Assembly (NCBI GenBank): GCA_026413225.1
Contig: CM048553.1
Location: 99,174,190-99,238,189 of the forward strand
Source: Otis tarda
Taxonomy: Eukaryota > Chordata > Aves > Otidiformes > Otididae
Direction of reading: 5' to 3'
Length of the DNA stretch: 64,000 nt
The position numbers and the translations under genes are program-made. The notes under the pieces are model-generated. The model had not been told where the DNA came from, ran no database searches, and saw only the letters and a list, made by a program, of their open reading frames with translations. This document shows, piece after piece, positions 1-13,800 of this stretch. Numbering within the stretch: position 1 is the first letter of the stretch; the number at the start of each line of letters is the position of its first letter.

Positions 1-2477
1 AAAGCTCCACATGGGGGCCTGAAATCCAACTATATTTGCATTTTGACATATTATCACCAGAAAAGACAAAGCAACACAGCCCCTGAGGCAAGGGAGTTCA
101 ACATTGCCAGGCCATCTGGGCTTTTTTCTTATGGGTGGAAAATTCCTCTGTTCCCAAATGTCCTACAGGATTGTACAGAGGGAAGTAAAGAGAGTAGATG
201 GGGGATGCCCTGCCTTAGAAGCAATGAATCTATTGCAAGGAATTACCCAGACAAAAAGCCTGTACTCTTGAAGAAAGCGGAGATGTTTTTGCACTGCCTC
301 CCTTAATCTAAGTCATCCACTTGCTTCCTCTTTCTTCCCAGACTTGATGAGCTCACAATTATCTGCTGTAACTCTTCAGGAAGCTGTCTCCCCTTCCTCT
401 CTTTTTCATTTTCCCTCTGAGCAGATCCCCTCTCTTTGATTTGCCATTACCCCTTATCCCAGGCACATCACACACACACAAACTAGTTCTGAAGAGAGAT
501 TATGATGATGCACATGAGTAAGTCTTCTTGAAGGCTGCAAAGAGTGGAATAAATGGGAAGGATGCTAAAACTCTGTGGGTCTAGTTTGATGATGCAGTTG
601 AGGGCTGCACAATGTTTGCCTTTAAGGGGATAAAGGAAGGAGTCACTGTGCTGCTCACAGTAGCTTCAGAATTTGGGAAAAAAAAAAAAGAAAGCACTTT
701 GAAATGTTGTTATGGGAGTGCCCACTTTGAAGCTGTGCTAGGAAACCCATCCTGGAGTGTTCATGCTCCTGGGAAAATTCATCTCAAATGTGACAGCAAA
801 AACTGTGATGCTTGAGCCAGTTACAAGACCTTGCCATGAGGGAGCACTACATGAGTGGGAATGAATGGAACTGAAGTACATTTCAATCAATGAACCTATG
901 CTGATATGCTTTGAATCAAACAAAGAAACTGCTGATGCCTCCAAGGATGGCCCTGGGGCGATGCTGTTCCAGGAGAACAGAAGAGACACACTTGGCTTTC
1001 TACGGCATCTGTTACAAGACTGATGGCTGAGCCTGAACAAAAACATGCCTGACTCTAAATAAAGTTTAGGCATGGCCCATGAATGCATGAAATTTTCTAG
1101 GCATATGTAAGCTTTGTAACTAAACAGAAACTGGTCTTCAGAATGGCTTTTTGCTTATATACAATATGATGTGTATATATATATGCGTATATACACACAC
1201 ACATATATTAAGGAATTGGAGTGATATGTTCATATAATCAAGCCTAATGAAAGGTGAAAGGACAAAGTTAGTTGTTTGACTTTCAGACAATGACCGGTAA
1301 ATGCTTGGTAAATGCAAAAGCATGTGGCAGCTGCAAAGGCATTCTCTTATTTTAACTTCATTGCAGAAAAGAGCATGTGAACTTGTGTGTTCATGCAAGT
1401 GGCAGCTCACCAAGGATATGAGGGAGCTGAAAACCCTGTGTGCAAATTTCAGTCAGGCTTTGAAGAGGCCATCATTAAGGCGGTTTCTATTTCCACAAAT
1501 GAGGGCCACTGCGGGGTAGAGGGACCAGCTGCAAGGCAAGTGGTGGGCAGGCTACAAACAGGCGTCTTCAGTCAGGCATGATCCATGGTAAATAAGAAGA
1601 AAAGTAATTTTACAGATTTGCTAGCACTTGGAGCTGGTGGTCAACAAGTTCATGTCAGACTGTTAAACAGGATGTCCTGAATAGGGACTATGACTTGTTT
1701 CCTTTCACACTGCAAGGCTGCAGTGTGGCCCACAGACAACCTCAAAAGTCTCAAACCACCTGGCTCCTTTGATTTTAATGCAACATAAGAAAATGCCTCT
1801 ATCATCTCAATAGAATCTTATGTAGCCATCTCTATCCCTACCTTATTTTTACCTACAACAATCTAAGCTAAAGAGCAGATGGCTAAAGAAGGTGTTTCAA
1901 ATCCTAACCACCATGGCTGCATTTGTTTTATACATCTAGTGGACATAAATTCTTGTCATCTTGTTTTATACAAATGGCAGGATTTACTAGATCAGACAAG
2001 TCATTAAGTAATTTTTTTCTTTAATAATGTCTTTGATGCAGTGAACTCAAATTTATGCTCTGTTATGGTGTGCTAACAGCTATTTTTTTGGCTAGGAAAG
2101 TCAGCAGTAAATCTGAATTTAATAAACTGACAATGGATCTCAATGTGAAAGAGATTCAAGGCACTCATTTTTCCAGTTATTTAAAAGCAGTGAATCCTTG
2201 CATAACTGCAAGACTAATTCCAAACTAAAAGCATATTCTCTCTAAAAATATTGCATTGATCACAACATGCAGTTCTGCTTAACGTGGAGATTATTTTAAA
2301 AGTTGTCCAGCAATTGCCCTGGTCGCCAGTGGCAGTGTGCTCTTCTCACCTGCCAAAGGGGAAACAGAATTTGGGATTATTCTTTTGTGAACACAGCTCT
2401 GTGAACAAGCACATACACAGGCCATACCCATTCTCTGCACACATGCACACACAGAGGAAAAAGACTTGGAGCTGGAG
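1..2477. other. gene-free stretch, mostly unique sequence
   Basis: Both strands carry only short open frames, often without an ATG start, and none resembles a known protein. I see no convincing exon with paired splice signals. The stretch is AT-rich, contains a TA/CA microsatellite near 1.2 kb, and otherwise looks like ordinary avian intergenic DNA. Confidence 0.6.
1169..1209. repeat. TA/CA dinucleotide microsatellite
   Basis: An imperfect run of alternating TA followed by CA dinucleotides, seen directly. It is interrupted by a GCG triplet, so it is probably an old compound microsatellite. Confidence 0.8.
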
Positions 2478-2664
2478 GTGTGTGGTGGAATAGGTTGCCC
2501 AGAGAAGCTGTGGAATCTCCATCCTTCAAGATTTTGAAAACTCAGATGGACAAGGACCTGAGCAACTTCATCTTGTTCAGAGGCCAGCCTGGTTTTGAGC
2601 GAGGGGTTGAACTATTGTCCACCAGAAGTCAGATCCAGCCTCAAGTATTCTACAATTCTGTGAG
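2478..2664 (+). repeat. CR1 LINE 3' fragment, old
   Basis: The fragment contains the CR1 phrase for 'GTGGAATAGGTTGCCCAGAG' followed by a diverged copy of the usual 3' region and a decayed tail ending in ATTCTGTG. The order matches the sense strand of CR1, so the copy is plus-oriented. It is 5'-truncated, as most CR1 copies are, and visibly more diverged than the copies near 4.5 or 45.8 kb. Confidence 0.8.
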
Positions 2665-2750
2665 CTCCTCAGCTACCTGTTTTGTTCCTTTCTAAAGACA
2701 TTTTTCAGGAGCTCCATGCACACACCCACAGCTACATAGACATAGTTTTA

Positions 2751-2881
2751 TCTCTATATATGTCTCACTATATATATTGTATGTACCTATGTGCACGTAT
2801 GTGTGTGTGTGTACACTTGTAGATGTGTCTGTGTGCATGTCTGTCTGTGTAAATGTTTTTGCATGCACGTATACAAACACA
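2751..2881. repeat. TG/TA-rich low-complexity tract
   Basis: A degenerate run of TATA, TGTG and CTGTCTGT blocks, seen directly. Spurious minus-strand reading frames rich in His, Thr and Val arise from it and should be ignored. Confidence 0.7.
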
Positions 2882-4488
2882 GCCTTTGCTAGTGCACTGC
2901 CCCACTGAAATACCAGTTCCCCCCACCACAGAAGACAAACAAGTTCACCTGCAGGTGATGTGAGATAGTGTGGCTGTAGATGGCACATCTCTCTCAACAT
3001 GCTCAAGCAAAACGCAGAAGCTGTGAAGACAGAGGGCACAGCTTTACCACGGAAATGTTCACACATAGGTCACAGCATTCCAGGCTCTGGTCATCCCAGT
3101 GCATTAGGCAGCGAACAGTTCATCTCATCCTGCCTTGTTTTTAAAGGACTTGAATGAGGTGTTATGTGATGGAAATGCATGCCACACATGGGAATCACTC
3201 GCGATTAGGTGTTTTAATGACGTTGCTCTAATTTCTGAAATTCCCTCTGGTTACATGCTTATCATGAGTACTTGGGCTCTGCCAGTCCAGTCTTAAGGAG
3301 ATCTTTTAGGCCATAGATAAATTAAATACTTCAAATGCATCAAAGACTGTATGTAGCTCCAGAAAGCCTTGGTTGGTAGAATGCCTTTGTAAGCTTCTTT
3401 TATTAAAGCCTGCCACTTCATCCACCATCTTCCATGGTGTTGCATCTGCCACTTATATAGCTTTGAAGAGAGAGGGCATGTGTTGAGCTGTTCCAGAGCA
3501 TTGTAAAACAGATGCACCAGAACAAAAACCAAGACACCAATCTTTTCCTATGTGTCTGGCCTAGATTAGACTCTTGTATGACAAGGGTTGAGGAGGCAGA
3601 AGAACTGCGGTCATAAAGGAATTGTCTTGTATCTAAGATGGAGCTGAAGATGAGGTACTCGTTGCTATGAACGGGACCTACTCTCAGCTCTTCTGGAGAC
3701 AGCCATGAGGGTAGGAATATCACCTTTCGATATCTGAGCCCTATACTTGAATTTTCTTTTCACACCTCTCCACTTTCAAGAAGAACCCCAGTGAATCACA
3801 CTGTCTGGCTATAAAAAGGGAAACTAAAAGAAATGTCAAATGTCACTGTGGCTTTTTCATGTTGTTTCTCTGTTGTTCAGACAGGAAGTAGGAGTCCATC
3901 CTACTCGCGGCGCAGATTGGGGAGATAGCTGCCTCCAGAGTCTCTTTATCAGGAGGGACTGCCCCTTTCAGAGAACCACAGGGCTGTTTTCTTTTCTTCT
4001 CAACACAGTTTTGTTTTTTGGCCTACTAACGAACTAACTAACTCCTGCCAACCTAACTTGTCCTCTGGGCCTCTCAGAAGTTCTCATGGATGAGAGGCAA
4101 TATTTCAGGGTGTCCTGTCTGTTAAAATTCGGTGCCATTTCCATTTTAATCCATATTTGAGCCATATCCATCTACTTTGAAATCATAGGGAGTGGCTGAG
4201 ATGAAAAATACTTCATTTTAAGTTTGAAAGCCCGATTGTCATCTTACTTAACGCAGTATGTTAGGAACTGGTTGAAATCCATGCCACACTGGGTAAAAGA
4301 GCTCAGAACGCATTAATGCTTGAAGTGAAGGAGTAAAACAGCCTCTCTCAAGCTAGGCTCAGATTTCTTAGGTAAGGTCAGTTAAAACATCTCGCAGCCA
4401 CATTTTCACACCTCTCGGAATGCACATCAGTTTCAGATCCTCCACAAATATTTATTGCCCCAACTACACTACAGGTAGGCAGTATACA
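2882..4488. other. gene-free stretch
   Basis: No protein-like reading frame, RNA gene or recognisable repeat was found here. Overlapping short minus-strand frames near 3.3-3.7 kb have no recognisable composition or motifs. Confidence 0.55.
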
Positions 4489-4832
4489 CATAGAATCATA
4501 GAATTGTTAGGATTGGAAGGGACCTTTAAAGGCCATCTAGTCTGACCCCCCTGCAAGAAGCAGGGACATCTCCAACCAGATCAGGTTGCTCAGAGCCTCA
4601 TCCAACCTGGCCTTGAATGTTTCCAGGGATGGGGCATCCACCACCTCTCTGGGCAACCTGTTCCAGTGTTCCACCACCCTCATAGTATAAAATTTTTTCC
4701 TAATATCTAATCTAAACCTATCTCCTTCTATTTTAAAACCATTACCCCTTGTCCTGCCACAACAGGCCCTACTAAAGAGTTTCTCCCCATCCTGTAGACC
4801 CCCTTCAGGTACTGGAAGACTGTATCTCAAAG
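4489..4832 (-). repeat. CR1 LINE 3' end with ORF2 C-terminus
   Basis: The copy starts with CATAGAATCATAGAAT, the reverse complement of the CR1 3' tail, and runs antisense through the ORF2 end. Its minus-strand frame (about 97 codons, ending at 4537) still reads as the CR1 ORF2 C-terminus, including FRLDIRKKF, HWNRLPREVVDAPSLE and TFKARLDEAL. It is 5'-truncated and relatively well preserved, so it is younger than several other copies in the window. Confidence 0.95.
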
Positions 4833-6479
4833 GGTAGATTGCTTATCAGCTGCTCTCTGGCCAAATCCTTTCATTCTGTTTATAAATACATTCCCATTTG
4901 GTAAGGTTCAAAAGCTGTATACAGTCCAAAAGCTAAAGTACCCAGTAACTACAGCGCATATGGCATAGTCTATATGCTAATAAGGGTTGCAAAGAGCTGG
5001 AGCAGCCCATGCAGATAGCTGCAGGATCAACTTCTCACATGTGTGACTGGCAGGTAGAAAACGATCAAGTATCCTGAGACAGGCAAAGTTATTTCTTCCT
5101 TTCAGGAAGATTGACAGTTGCTGTCCAGTCCAAATCATTCTCTGTCTAGAGACTACAATTAATAACATGAAGGGACCAGTCAGTGATTAGACCAATGGTA
5201 TCTTGCGCAGATTCTCCCCTTGGTTTGGCCTTTCTTTAAAGCTGAGGTCGACTTTCTCAGGGCCATAAATAAGTTCCCACAGATCTGAAAGTAGTGTTTG
5301 CAGCCCAATTAGCCTGTAATGGCTCTTCAGGCAGTTGTTGATGATAGTAATCTGGGCTTGAAGTCTTGGCATGTAAGGGATGCTTGTGATTGTAGCTCAC
5401 GTTGTCTTGCATTGGCTGAAGGCGTATAGAGAGGACAACGGTCACTTAGTGCTATCACAAACTCAGGCCTCTGACATAAGGCATCCCTCAGATATGTACC
5501 CTATCGCCCCTGTGCTGAGCTTTGTTAGTGACATCATGCCAAAGCTCAGGCTAGAGAATTATCAGCTTTCTGAAAGAACGGCATTATAACTCTACAGACA
5601 AAGCGCTCTTATGTGCTTTGTGCTGTGCAAAGTGAGACCAAGTAGTAAATGTGTCAGTTTAGGAGTGTTTTGGACTCAAGAAGCAATGGAATGTCCTTTA
5701 TATCTTTCGTAATGAGAGTCTGTTTGGATTAAAATGATCTCCATGTAAGCAAAAAAATTACCAGCCTTCCCATTTCAAAGCTGGCAGGGCTTCTTACACA
5801 GGCCTCTATTCAAACAGTGTAGGGGAAGAGGAATAGGGGACTTTTTTGTTTAAGTCAAATGACGTGGTGTGTATTTCTAACATAAAAAGCAAGTTAGAAA
5901 ATGAACTCTGTCTGAGGCAAAAAATTGAGAAGAAAAAGGAAAGTATGAATGTAGGAAGCTGTCTGAATACAAAGGCAAGGAAAATGAACACTTTTAGTCA
6001 TTGACAGAACATGCATTTTTATGAGTGTTAACAGAAATTTGGTGTGATGATTCCTACAATGACATCCTAGCCAGTACAGCTGGTCTATAGGCAGAAAGGG
6101 AAGAAGCTGGTTGAACGGTGAGATATACGAAAAGTCTTTAGAACATGTTCTAAGAACAATTTCAGGCATTTTGGGAAGATCTGAGATTGACAACCTACTA
6201 AGGTTGAAAACAACAAGGAGATTCCAGATGAAGAAATGCAAATCTATACATCATCTAAAAATAACTGCAGACAGCCATCCTACCAAAAACAGAGCCCAGG
6301 AAAGCACTGAGGAGTAGTCTGTCTAAGTCAGGATCCTTTTCTCCAAAAGCTTGCAAAGTACAGTGCTGGAGAGGAGATTGCAGAAAAGGTCACTACGCAC
6401 AATTTTGCCACAAAGATGAATGTAAGGAAAACATACCTTTAAGATAAAATGATCAAATCGAGTTTACTACTTCAGGCTT

Positions 6480-7650
6480 AATTCTCATGTATCCCTGCTT
6501 AGAAATCTCAACTACCCCTTTCCCTCTATGCAACTTCCATTCTCCTCACAAAGAAAATACCACCCTCTGGCTACAGAGAAGGTACCAGAATAACCTTCAC
6601 AGTGTAACCCTTTCTCCCCAGATGAAACTTAGCTTTCTAGTTTTTACATTACTCCCCAAAAGTTCTCCCCACACACTCACAGCACATGCCTACCTGCTCT
6701 GCTTATAGGCCTTATTCTTTGTTTTCTGTTCCACTCACACTTCTGTCTGCTGCTCTTCCCACCTCTCACGTCACTCGGTAACACAAACCCAGACCCTACC
6801 TTGGCCTTTCTCTGTCACACCTCTGAGGATACTTGACAGAACCTGACTGTCCTGTCCATCTCCACACTCCTCTTTGCTGCCCTCACGAGCTTCTCCTGCT
6901 ATAACCTCTCATGGCAACATGCCCAACCTCAATGCTTCTCTAATGAGTTTTTCCCTTTTGTCCCTGGCAGTTGGTTGCATGACCATACCATATCTAAACC
7001 TACTGCAAACAGCTAAACTATTTTCTCCTTCATCTCCCAGCCCTGACAGAGACACATGTTTTTTCTGCTGTCACTGTCACTGAAGCCATCTTTTCACAAA
7101 GATGCCTCTTCTCTCACACTCCTTTCCCTTTTTCTTTCTTCTCTTCCTCCTCTTTTCTGCTCTTTCGAATAACCCTGTATCCGAGTCCTTTCTCTGCTCC
7201 CACATTGCTCTCAGCCATGACGCTCCTCAGATTGTGTCTCCTGAGAAACTGTGGAGAGTTCCTCACCCTCTTTCCACCCTCACCCATCCTTGGATATGGA
7301 GGCTTGTGAGCTGATGACAAGCTGATCCTATAGGTGAAGGTTTCTTCACACTTGTGCCTTCATGCTGTCTGCAGCCATGCCTCAACTTTCCTTCTCACCT
7401 AAAAAGCTGTTCATGAGGCTATGCTCTCTCACTTTGTTCACTCCATTGTTAAATTCCCCCTCCTATCATGACCAAGTCTCTTTTATCATTATCCACTCCT
7501 CCTGGATACAACCCCTCACCTGTCATTCACGCGTCTTCCTGCGCACCTGCGCACCTGCGCTCGGCCTTTTGTCCTTTACCCCTACTAATAGCTTTGCTGA
7601 TGCTCTCTTGATGCTGTGATTCTTTCCCCCCTTTTTCCCACTGCAAGTTT
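6480..7650. other. pyrimidine-skewed block
   Basis: For more than 1 kb the plus strand is dominated by C and T (runs such as CCCCTTTCCCTC and TTCTTCTCTTCCTCCTCTTT), with few purine tracts. This is strong strand asymmetry compared with its flanks. It yields many short Ser/Leu/Pro-rich frames that have no support as genes. It could be the body of an old interspersed repeat whose tail is the inverted repeat just downstream, or a degenerate low-complexity tract. Confidence 0.5.
7538..7560. repeat. short CCTGCGCA tandem repeat
   Basis: Nearly three copies of the 8-bp unit CCTGCGCA. It is the only CpG-dense spot in an otherwise CpG-poor pyrimidine-rich block. Confidence 0.7.
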
Positions 7651-7751
7651 TATACTGGCACTGGCTCAACTGCAACAACTGTTCCTCCAAGAGCAGGCTG
7701 ACAACTGCCACTACAAGTTTGTTCTCTCCTTTTTTCCATTCACCCATTTCA

Positions 7752-7808
7752 TGCAGCACTTAGCACAGTGGGCTTCTGGCCCACGAGCCAGGCATCTTAA
7801 GTGCTGCA
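7752..7808. repeat. nested inverted repeat, possible ancient amniote repeat tail
   Basis: TGCAGCACTTA (7752-7762) pairs perfectly with TAAGTGCTGCA (7798-7808). Inside it GTGGGC pairs with GCCCAC around a TTCTG loop. From memory, the layout resembles the 3' end of an old repeat common in turtle and crocodilian genomes, with a similar outer stem of a different sequence, but I cannot name the family. A MIR/L2-like tail is an alternative. Confidence 0.45.
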
Positions 7809-10800
7809 CTGAATGCAAATACAATCACATGGCTGTGGAAGTTGTTCCTGCCATTCATATGAATAGTTAACTGCTTTTTGTTAATTAACTTTTTGCTGCC
7901 ATGAAGTTTTGTAGCAATCTTTATGCTGCTTAAGACCAATCGTCTCCTGCAGGAATGGTTGAATAATAGTACCAGCTGGATGCGTCATAATTATCACAGC
8001 CTCAGCACCGAAGAAATGTAAGACTTCTGGTGGGTGGAAGCCATTGCCTCTTTCTTTTCCTGTGTGCCTGGGCTTATCACAGAGTGTCATTCAAGGTTAA
8101 AAAGCTTAGCATCCCTGCTGATCATGCCTTTCCCCCTGGAAAAAACATGTGATGGATACGATCAAAAAGGGTTATATTTCATCCGCGCAGTCTGTTCAGG
8201 CTTGTCCTTCTTTACCTCACCCATGATGTCCCAAAAACAACATGTGACCTTGTGCACATGAGAGATTAACAACTGAGATTCCATTTTAGTGACACTGAGA
8301 GCGTCAGATCATTGTTGTGTGCCGCTTGTTCAGAAAGCTGAAAGCAAATGCGCAGGAACACAGCGATACTGCTTGCCTCACACCAGAGAGTGGGAGACTG
8401 ACTTCGTTTTTGCCGCTTTAGTGTTTAAATCACTAGGGAACGTTGACTCTAGTCATGTTTGAGAACTTCTTGCCCTCCAGTTGCCTGTGCCCTTTTCTCC
8501 TGTCTGTCAGTGATGTCTTCACAGTATGCTATGGAAAGCAGTGAATATCTATTTCTTGTTCTTAGATGCTAACACGTGGAATTTCATCCCTGTGTCTTCC
8601 TCTCTGTTTATGAAAAGAAGCCTCTAGGCATTTCTGTTTGAATGCTACATTTTCTAATATGAACATAGCTGGCCCTGTATTTATACTTCCTTAACATCCC
8701 TTTCTATTCTATATCTGCTGTAAAATTTAGCCAAGATCGGGTGGAGAGAAGAAATGGTTTAAACTTCTAACCCAGACTGGTAATAACATTAATGTTTTAA
8801 GCAAAGATCATGTATTGTAATTCCCATTGACCATCCTATGCTGAGTATATGCCTGGAAGGACTGTCTTGTCCTCCTTCTTGGGGATATGGTTATGCCTCA
8901 CTTTACCTAGATTTGGGATTGAGGCCTCACATATTCCACAGCCAACTCCTCTGTAGCTCTATTGGCAAAGTTCCTGGATTCTGCAACAATCTGGTGGAGG
9001 CAAAAGCCAATTCTGCCACTGCTTCTTTTCCACTCTAACAAAGGATATGTTTAATCAAATAAATATCAAGATTAACAATGAGGAACATGCAATGGTGTGT
9101 CTGTTACTGCCTCAAATATAACTTTTTCTTTATTTAGTAGCCTCAGTTCTCAGTACACCACACTGTTGGGGATCTTTTACATCAGCAGCTTTTGCCTGCA
9201 TTGTGGCATTTGTAGGAAGGACCCTCCCCCTTGCAAAATCAACAGAACACTTTATAAAAAGGACATTGCTGCTTAAAATGATGAGAAACCACTTATAACA
9301 AAAACTGTTCTAATGATGTGTATATATTCCTAGGTTTAAATATGAGATCTCTATGCTGCCCCTTTTCTTACCTGCTGATGATTTGCGTATTATTGTCTCC
9401 ACTAATAGGCTATGTCAGTGTTCTTTTGCTTACATATCCCCTATTTATTTCTTCTTTCCTGCCATATTACCAAGGTGCTTGACAAATACAAACAAAAATA
9501 GATTTTTGTTAGATAGCTACAACGCTGCTTTGGTATAAGGTAAAAACCCCATAGAATCATGAACTAATTTCTGACCTTCTGAGTGCAGGGCACACTCTCA
9601 GGTTTGTCAATCATTAAAAATGCATACAATTTTAATGTAAATTCCTTGGACAAAGCAACTAAATGGGCTGCAGTATTCCTTTGCCTGGACTGACCTTATG
9701 ACTAAAAGACTGCCAAAATTTTACATGTTTTCTTGTGGTCTGTTCTCCAGAAAATGAGATCCAAGCTGCCAGATATTTCATTAATTAGTTCTTCAGGGCA
9801 TGGTAGAAGAGCAAGAATATAAGCTCAAATGTGTTTATTTACTTAACATCTGCTGCCCCTTAACCTCCAGGTTCCACATTTCTCTAGCAAATAACTCTTC
9901 CTCCATTATCTCAAAACTACAGTGTATCTAGTATTTTTCTTTCCGTTCCTTGTATGCTTTTGCCCCTTTGCCTTCTCTCTCATTACGGTTTTCCTGGCAT
10001 TGACTTTAGGACACCCTAATCCAGTGACTGACCTCCCATTTCCTCAGGACTGCTCTTCTGTGGGGTGAGATAGCTCAGGAAAAAAAGCTGATCTTTCGTC
10101 AACACAAAACATATGTGAAAGTGGCTCTGTTATATGAGTCAGCTTTGGAAAGATGGAAGGGCTTCTGTCAAGATGTTAACATTCTGATGACTCTATTAAG
10201 AAGAGAAAACTGCCCAAATCTCTCTCTCCTCTGCCTCACTCTTCTGGCTAACTCCATAGGAGTCACTGCTGTTGTTCGTATCTCTGGGGAAGAAGGAAAG
10301 AGAAGTGAGAGTCTCCTAAGTATACAAAAAAAATTTAAAGGCGGAGGAGGCAGACACTCTCTGAGCCATAAAAAAGGTACATAGAGAAAGTAGGGAAGTA
10401 GAAACTGTACCTCCTTTGGAGAATGCAGTGGGGCATAAATGTGGCCAGGGGAATGTGTGGGGGCAGAGTAGCACAGAGGCTCACTGATACTCTTGTGAAA
10501 CCATCCCTGACCTCAGCGCAGCCAGCTGTCACGTTAAAATAGTACAGCAAACTGCATGCATCCACATCCTCTGCTGCCACCCAGCCTGCACCCAGAGCAG
10601 CTCTGAGGGTGGTCCCGCAGCGTAGGCTCCCCACTGCCATGCCAGTCACCCCAGGTGGGTATGGACCCCATAGGGCTGGGGGGCAGTTGAGGCTCCCGCC
10701 GGCTGCCACCTCCTCTCGCCACAAGTGTGGCCTCCAAGAGGGCTTTTCTCCACAGCTCTTCAACCGCTGACCATATCCTACCCCTCTGGTATCAAATAAG

Positions 10801-13800
10801 GCATGAGTACAAAGTATGGGCTTTCGCATTACTGGGCTCAGGAAGGGAGCTTTCATCCCTCTACCCAGCTACCTGTTTTCATGAAGTGTGTGGAAACTTA
10901 ACCTCTTTGAAATTTCCACCTCTTTGTGCAGCTTGGTTAGCACTGACCAGTAAGGACAGACACACATGCACTCACCATGTACCAGATCACAGACACCCTT
11001 CTTCCTCTAACAAGACAAAACCACTCTGAAGCCTCCTAGTGCAGCAATCATTACAAGACAAAAATCACCAAAGGCTTCTATGCGTTTCACCATCCCTGCT
11101 GTATGACCAGCCACCTCACCATCACAAATGCCCTTCATCCAAAAATGCTCTGGTGAGCTGACAGAACCTTGCGCTCAGGGAACCACTTGTGGGTGCCAAA
11201 AACAAATGATAAGGGTAAGGGCAGATCAGGGTGAGAGACGCCAACACAGGCAGATTTGCATATCCTGATTCATGCTGTGTACTTATGATTAGATTTGGTA
11301 GGTGATGCACTGCTAAGGCAGACATTATGCATAATTGCAGGAGGAATTAAAATCTGAGCTGTCTGAGATTGTCTGGCCCAAGGCTCAGCACAGATCTTGA
11401 CCACCAAAACTGATACTGCTGCTCTGCTGTGCTGGTAACTACATGTCACCAGTTCTCTCTTTCACCTTCTCTAGTGTCCACTAGTTTTCCTTCTTTACAG
11501 TTACCACTCTTCTTCCAGGCTTTGCAGGCCTTCTTTTTTCCTTACACTACTTTTCCTTTTTACATTTATGCCTCTTGTCTCACCCTTACTACTCCAACAT
11601 AGAAAGTTTATGATGTAAGACTGAAGGAGAAAACAATTCTCAAGAATCAAGTGGAGAACATGGAGAATGAACATGGGCTAAGAAGATGGGCATCTTGGGA
11701 AGATCAGGTTGAAAGGAAGAATTTCTCTAGTGGTTCCTAAAGATTGTTTCCTTCAAGCTGTCCCATGTCACAGAAGCCACAGAATGAGCAATCCAGCTCA
11801 TGTAAATCCTTTCTCTGGGCAAAATGTTATGTACTTGGTTAACAGCGCATAAAGTAAACATAAATGCATAAGCCCAAGAATGTCATTTCAGCTAGAAGCA
11901 TCTGTATCAACATCACGGTGACTTTGCTTGCCTCCTCTTGGTGTGTCCTTGAGGTAAAGACGTATATTATTTTTTATTCATCTTCATGAGTTTGGACAAG
12001 CACTATACCCGACTCTCAAAAGTTACTGTAGTTCCAACTCTGCCACAGGGAGGGTATGTGAGATCAAACAAGGTAAGCTCTGAGCTTGTAACAATTAATT
12101 TTTTAGCTTTATTCAAAAGTAGAATAAGCAACATTAATCCAGGAAAGCTAGTTATCATGCAATAATACCTACAGGGCCCACAACTCTTGAATAATTTAGA
12201 GTAAACTTTGCATTGAGTGCCATGAATTGTAGTCTAAAAACAAAAAGAGTACGCAGTCAAATCAGTTAGTTCAGCTTGAAATATCTGGGTCCTGATCCAG
12301 GATTTGTGCCTGTTCTTCAATCATACTCCCCTCCATCTACATTTCCATCTCCAGCAAGAAGCGCCTCAATCCACACGGAGCGAAGTCCAGTACAGCCTTA
12401 GCTGTGCATTCCAGGGCAGGACTCAGGTTTCCTCTCTGGTGTGCATGTGTCTCCTCCACACACACCAGTCCTGTCCAAATAATACTGCAACCCTGACTGA
12501 CCTTTCAATACGAGTGACAACACACTCTAGAAAGCACTAGGAGAAAGGTTTTCAAAGCTGCTGAAAGAGATAGATAGGTATCTCGTGGGATTTTTGAATG
12601 TGACTAAAGAGGCCAATTGGCTGACTCCCACTGCTTTCATGAGATCAGTAAGAGCTGGGTGCCTAAGTTCTTCAGTCATGTTTGGAAACCTTGCTGCAAG
12701 CATCTTTGAATAACTAAGAATTTTGGGACATTTGGCCTTACTTACAGATGAGGTCTGCCCAGGCACACAGCAAAACAAACAAAAAAAATCCCCCCCCAAA
12801 CTGGTCAGAGTCTAGCACTTAGGACATGAGAGGGCTCTGGGTTGCTCCAGACAAGACATACCAACTCAGCTCCAGCTTTGGTTCCATATGCTTTGTAACC
12901 CAGAATCAGATCCAGCAGAAACTGGGCTAGTGCTATTTTACTGAAACCTGAGCATCCTCAAGGCACCTACATATCAACAGCAACAAGAACGTGAAGCAGG
13001 AGTGATGAGTGGTGAGCATCTGCAATTGGAACAGCTGCTTCCTGCACTTGGTTTCTGAAAGAAAAAGGGAAAAAGAAAGGCTCTGCACCTCCACAACTTG
13101 TTCCCTCCTGTCCCCCCTGCTGACCCGGAACATTTCTGGCAAGGACTGCATGGTAGCCTGCAACCTGAAGCTATGCTCCAGAGGCCTCTCACCTGGGAGT
13201 GCTGACCAAACTGTGGGCTGTGATCTGCCCACCACTATCCTGCCTGTCACGCCACATGCAATGCAGGAGACTACACTTCATCGACAGACAAGCTCCTGAG
13301 TAAAGATTTTCACCTCTGCCATGGCAGATAAACAAAGACTCGCAAGAAGTGCAACTTTTGGTGAAGTCAATCCTGGTTAGAGAAGTAATTGTTTACATAT
13401 ACATGGTATGGGAAACTTTCATTTACTTTAAGTGTTATATTAAAATAAATGAAAGCCTTTTTGTGAGTCTTAATTTCAGTCTGCTGTAGAAATCACAGTT
13501 CACCACTGAACTCATCACTAGCATGTGAAAAATAATTTGGGAAGTCACATCACACAGGCCTTCCCCAGAAGTCAATGCACCGAAAAAAAAAAGGAGATCG
13601 TGTGTATTGCTCATCACTTCTGCACTGGGTTCATCAAATTTGAGCTTTGATTCATTTTAGCCATATGGCCAAAATGATCCCTACGAATCTGTCCAAAATT
13701 GTCTGCCTTTCTGTTCCAAGCTTTGGCCTGCGTTCAGAACCAGATGCAAACAAGCACAGCCACAGATATTCGTCTCCTGGTTCCTCAGAACCAAGCCCTC

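Noticed and set aside
10335-10856. 173-codon minus-strand open frame
   Set aside because: It lies in a GC-rich patch, has no recognisable domain, shows no flanking splice or promoter structure, and overlaps another open frame (10534-10737). It is best explained as a chance frame.
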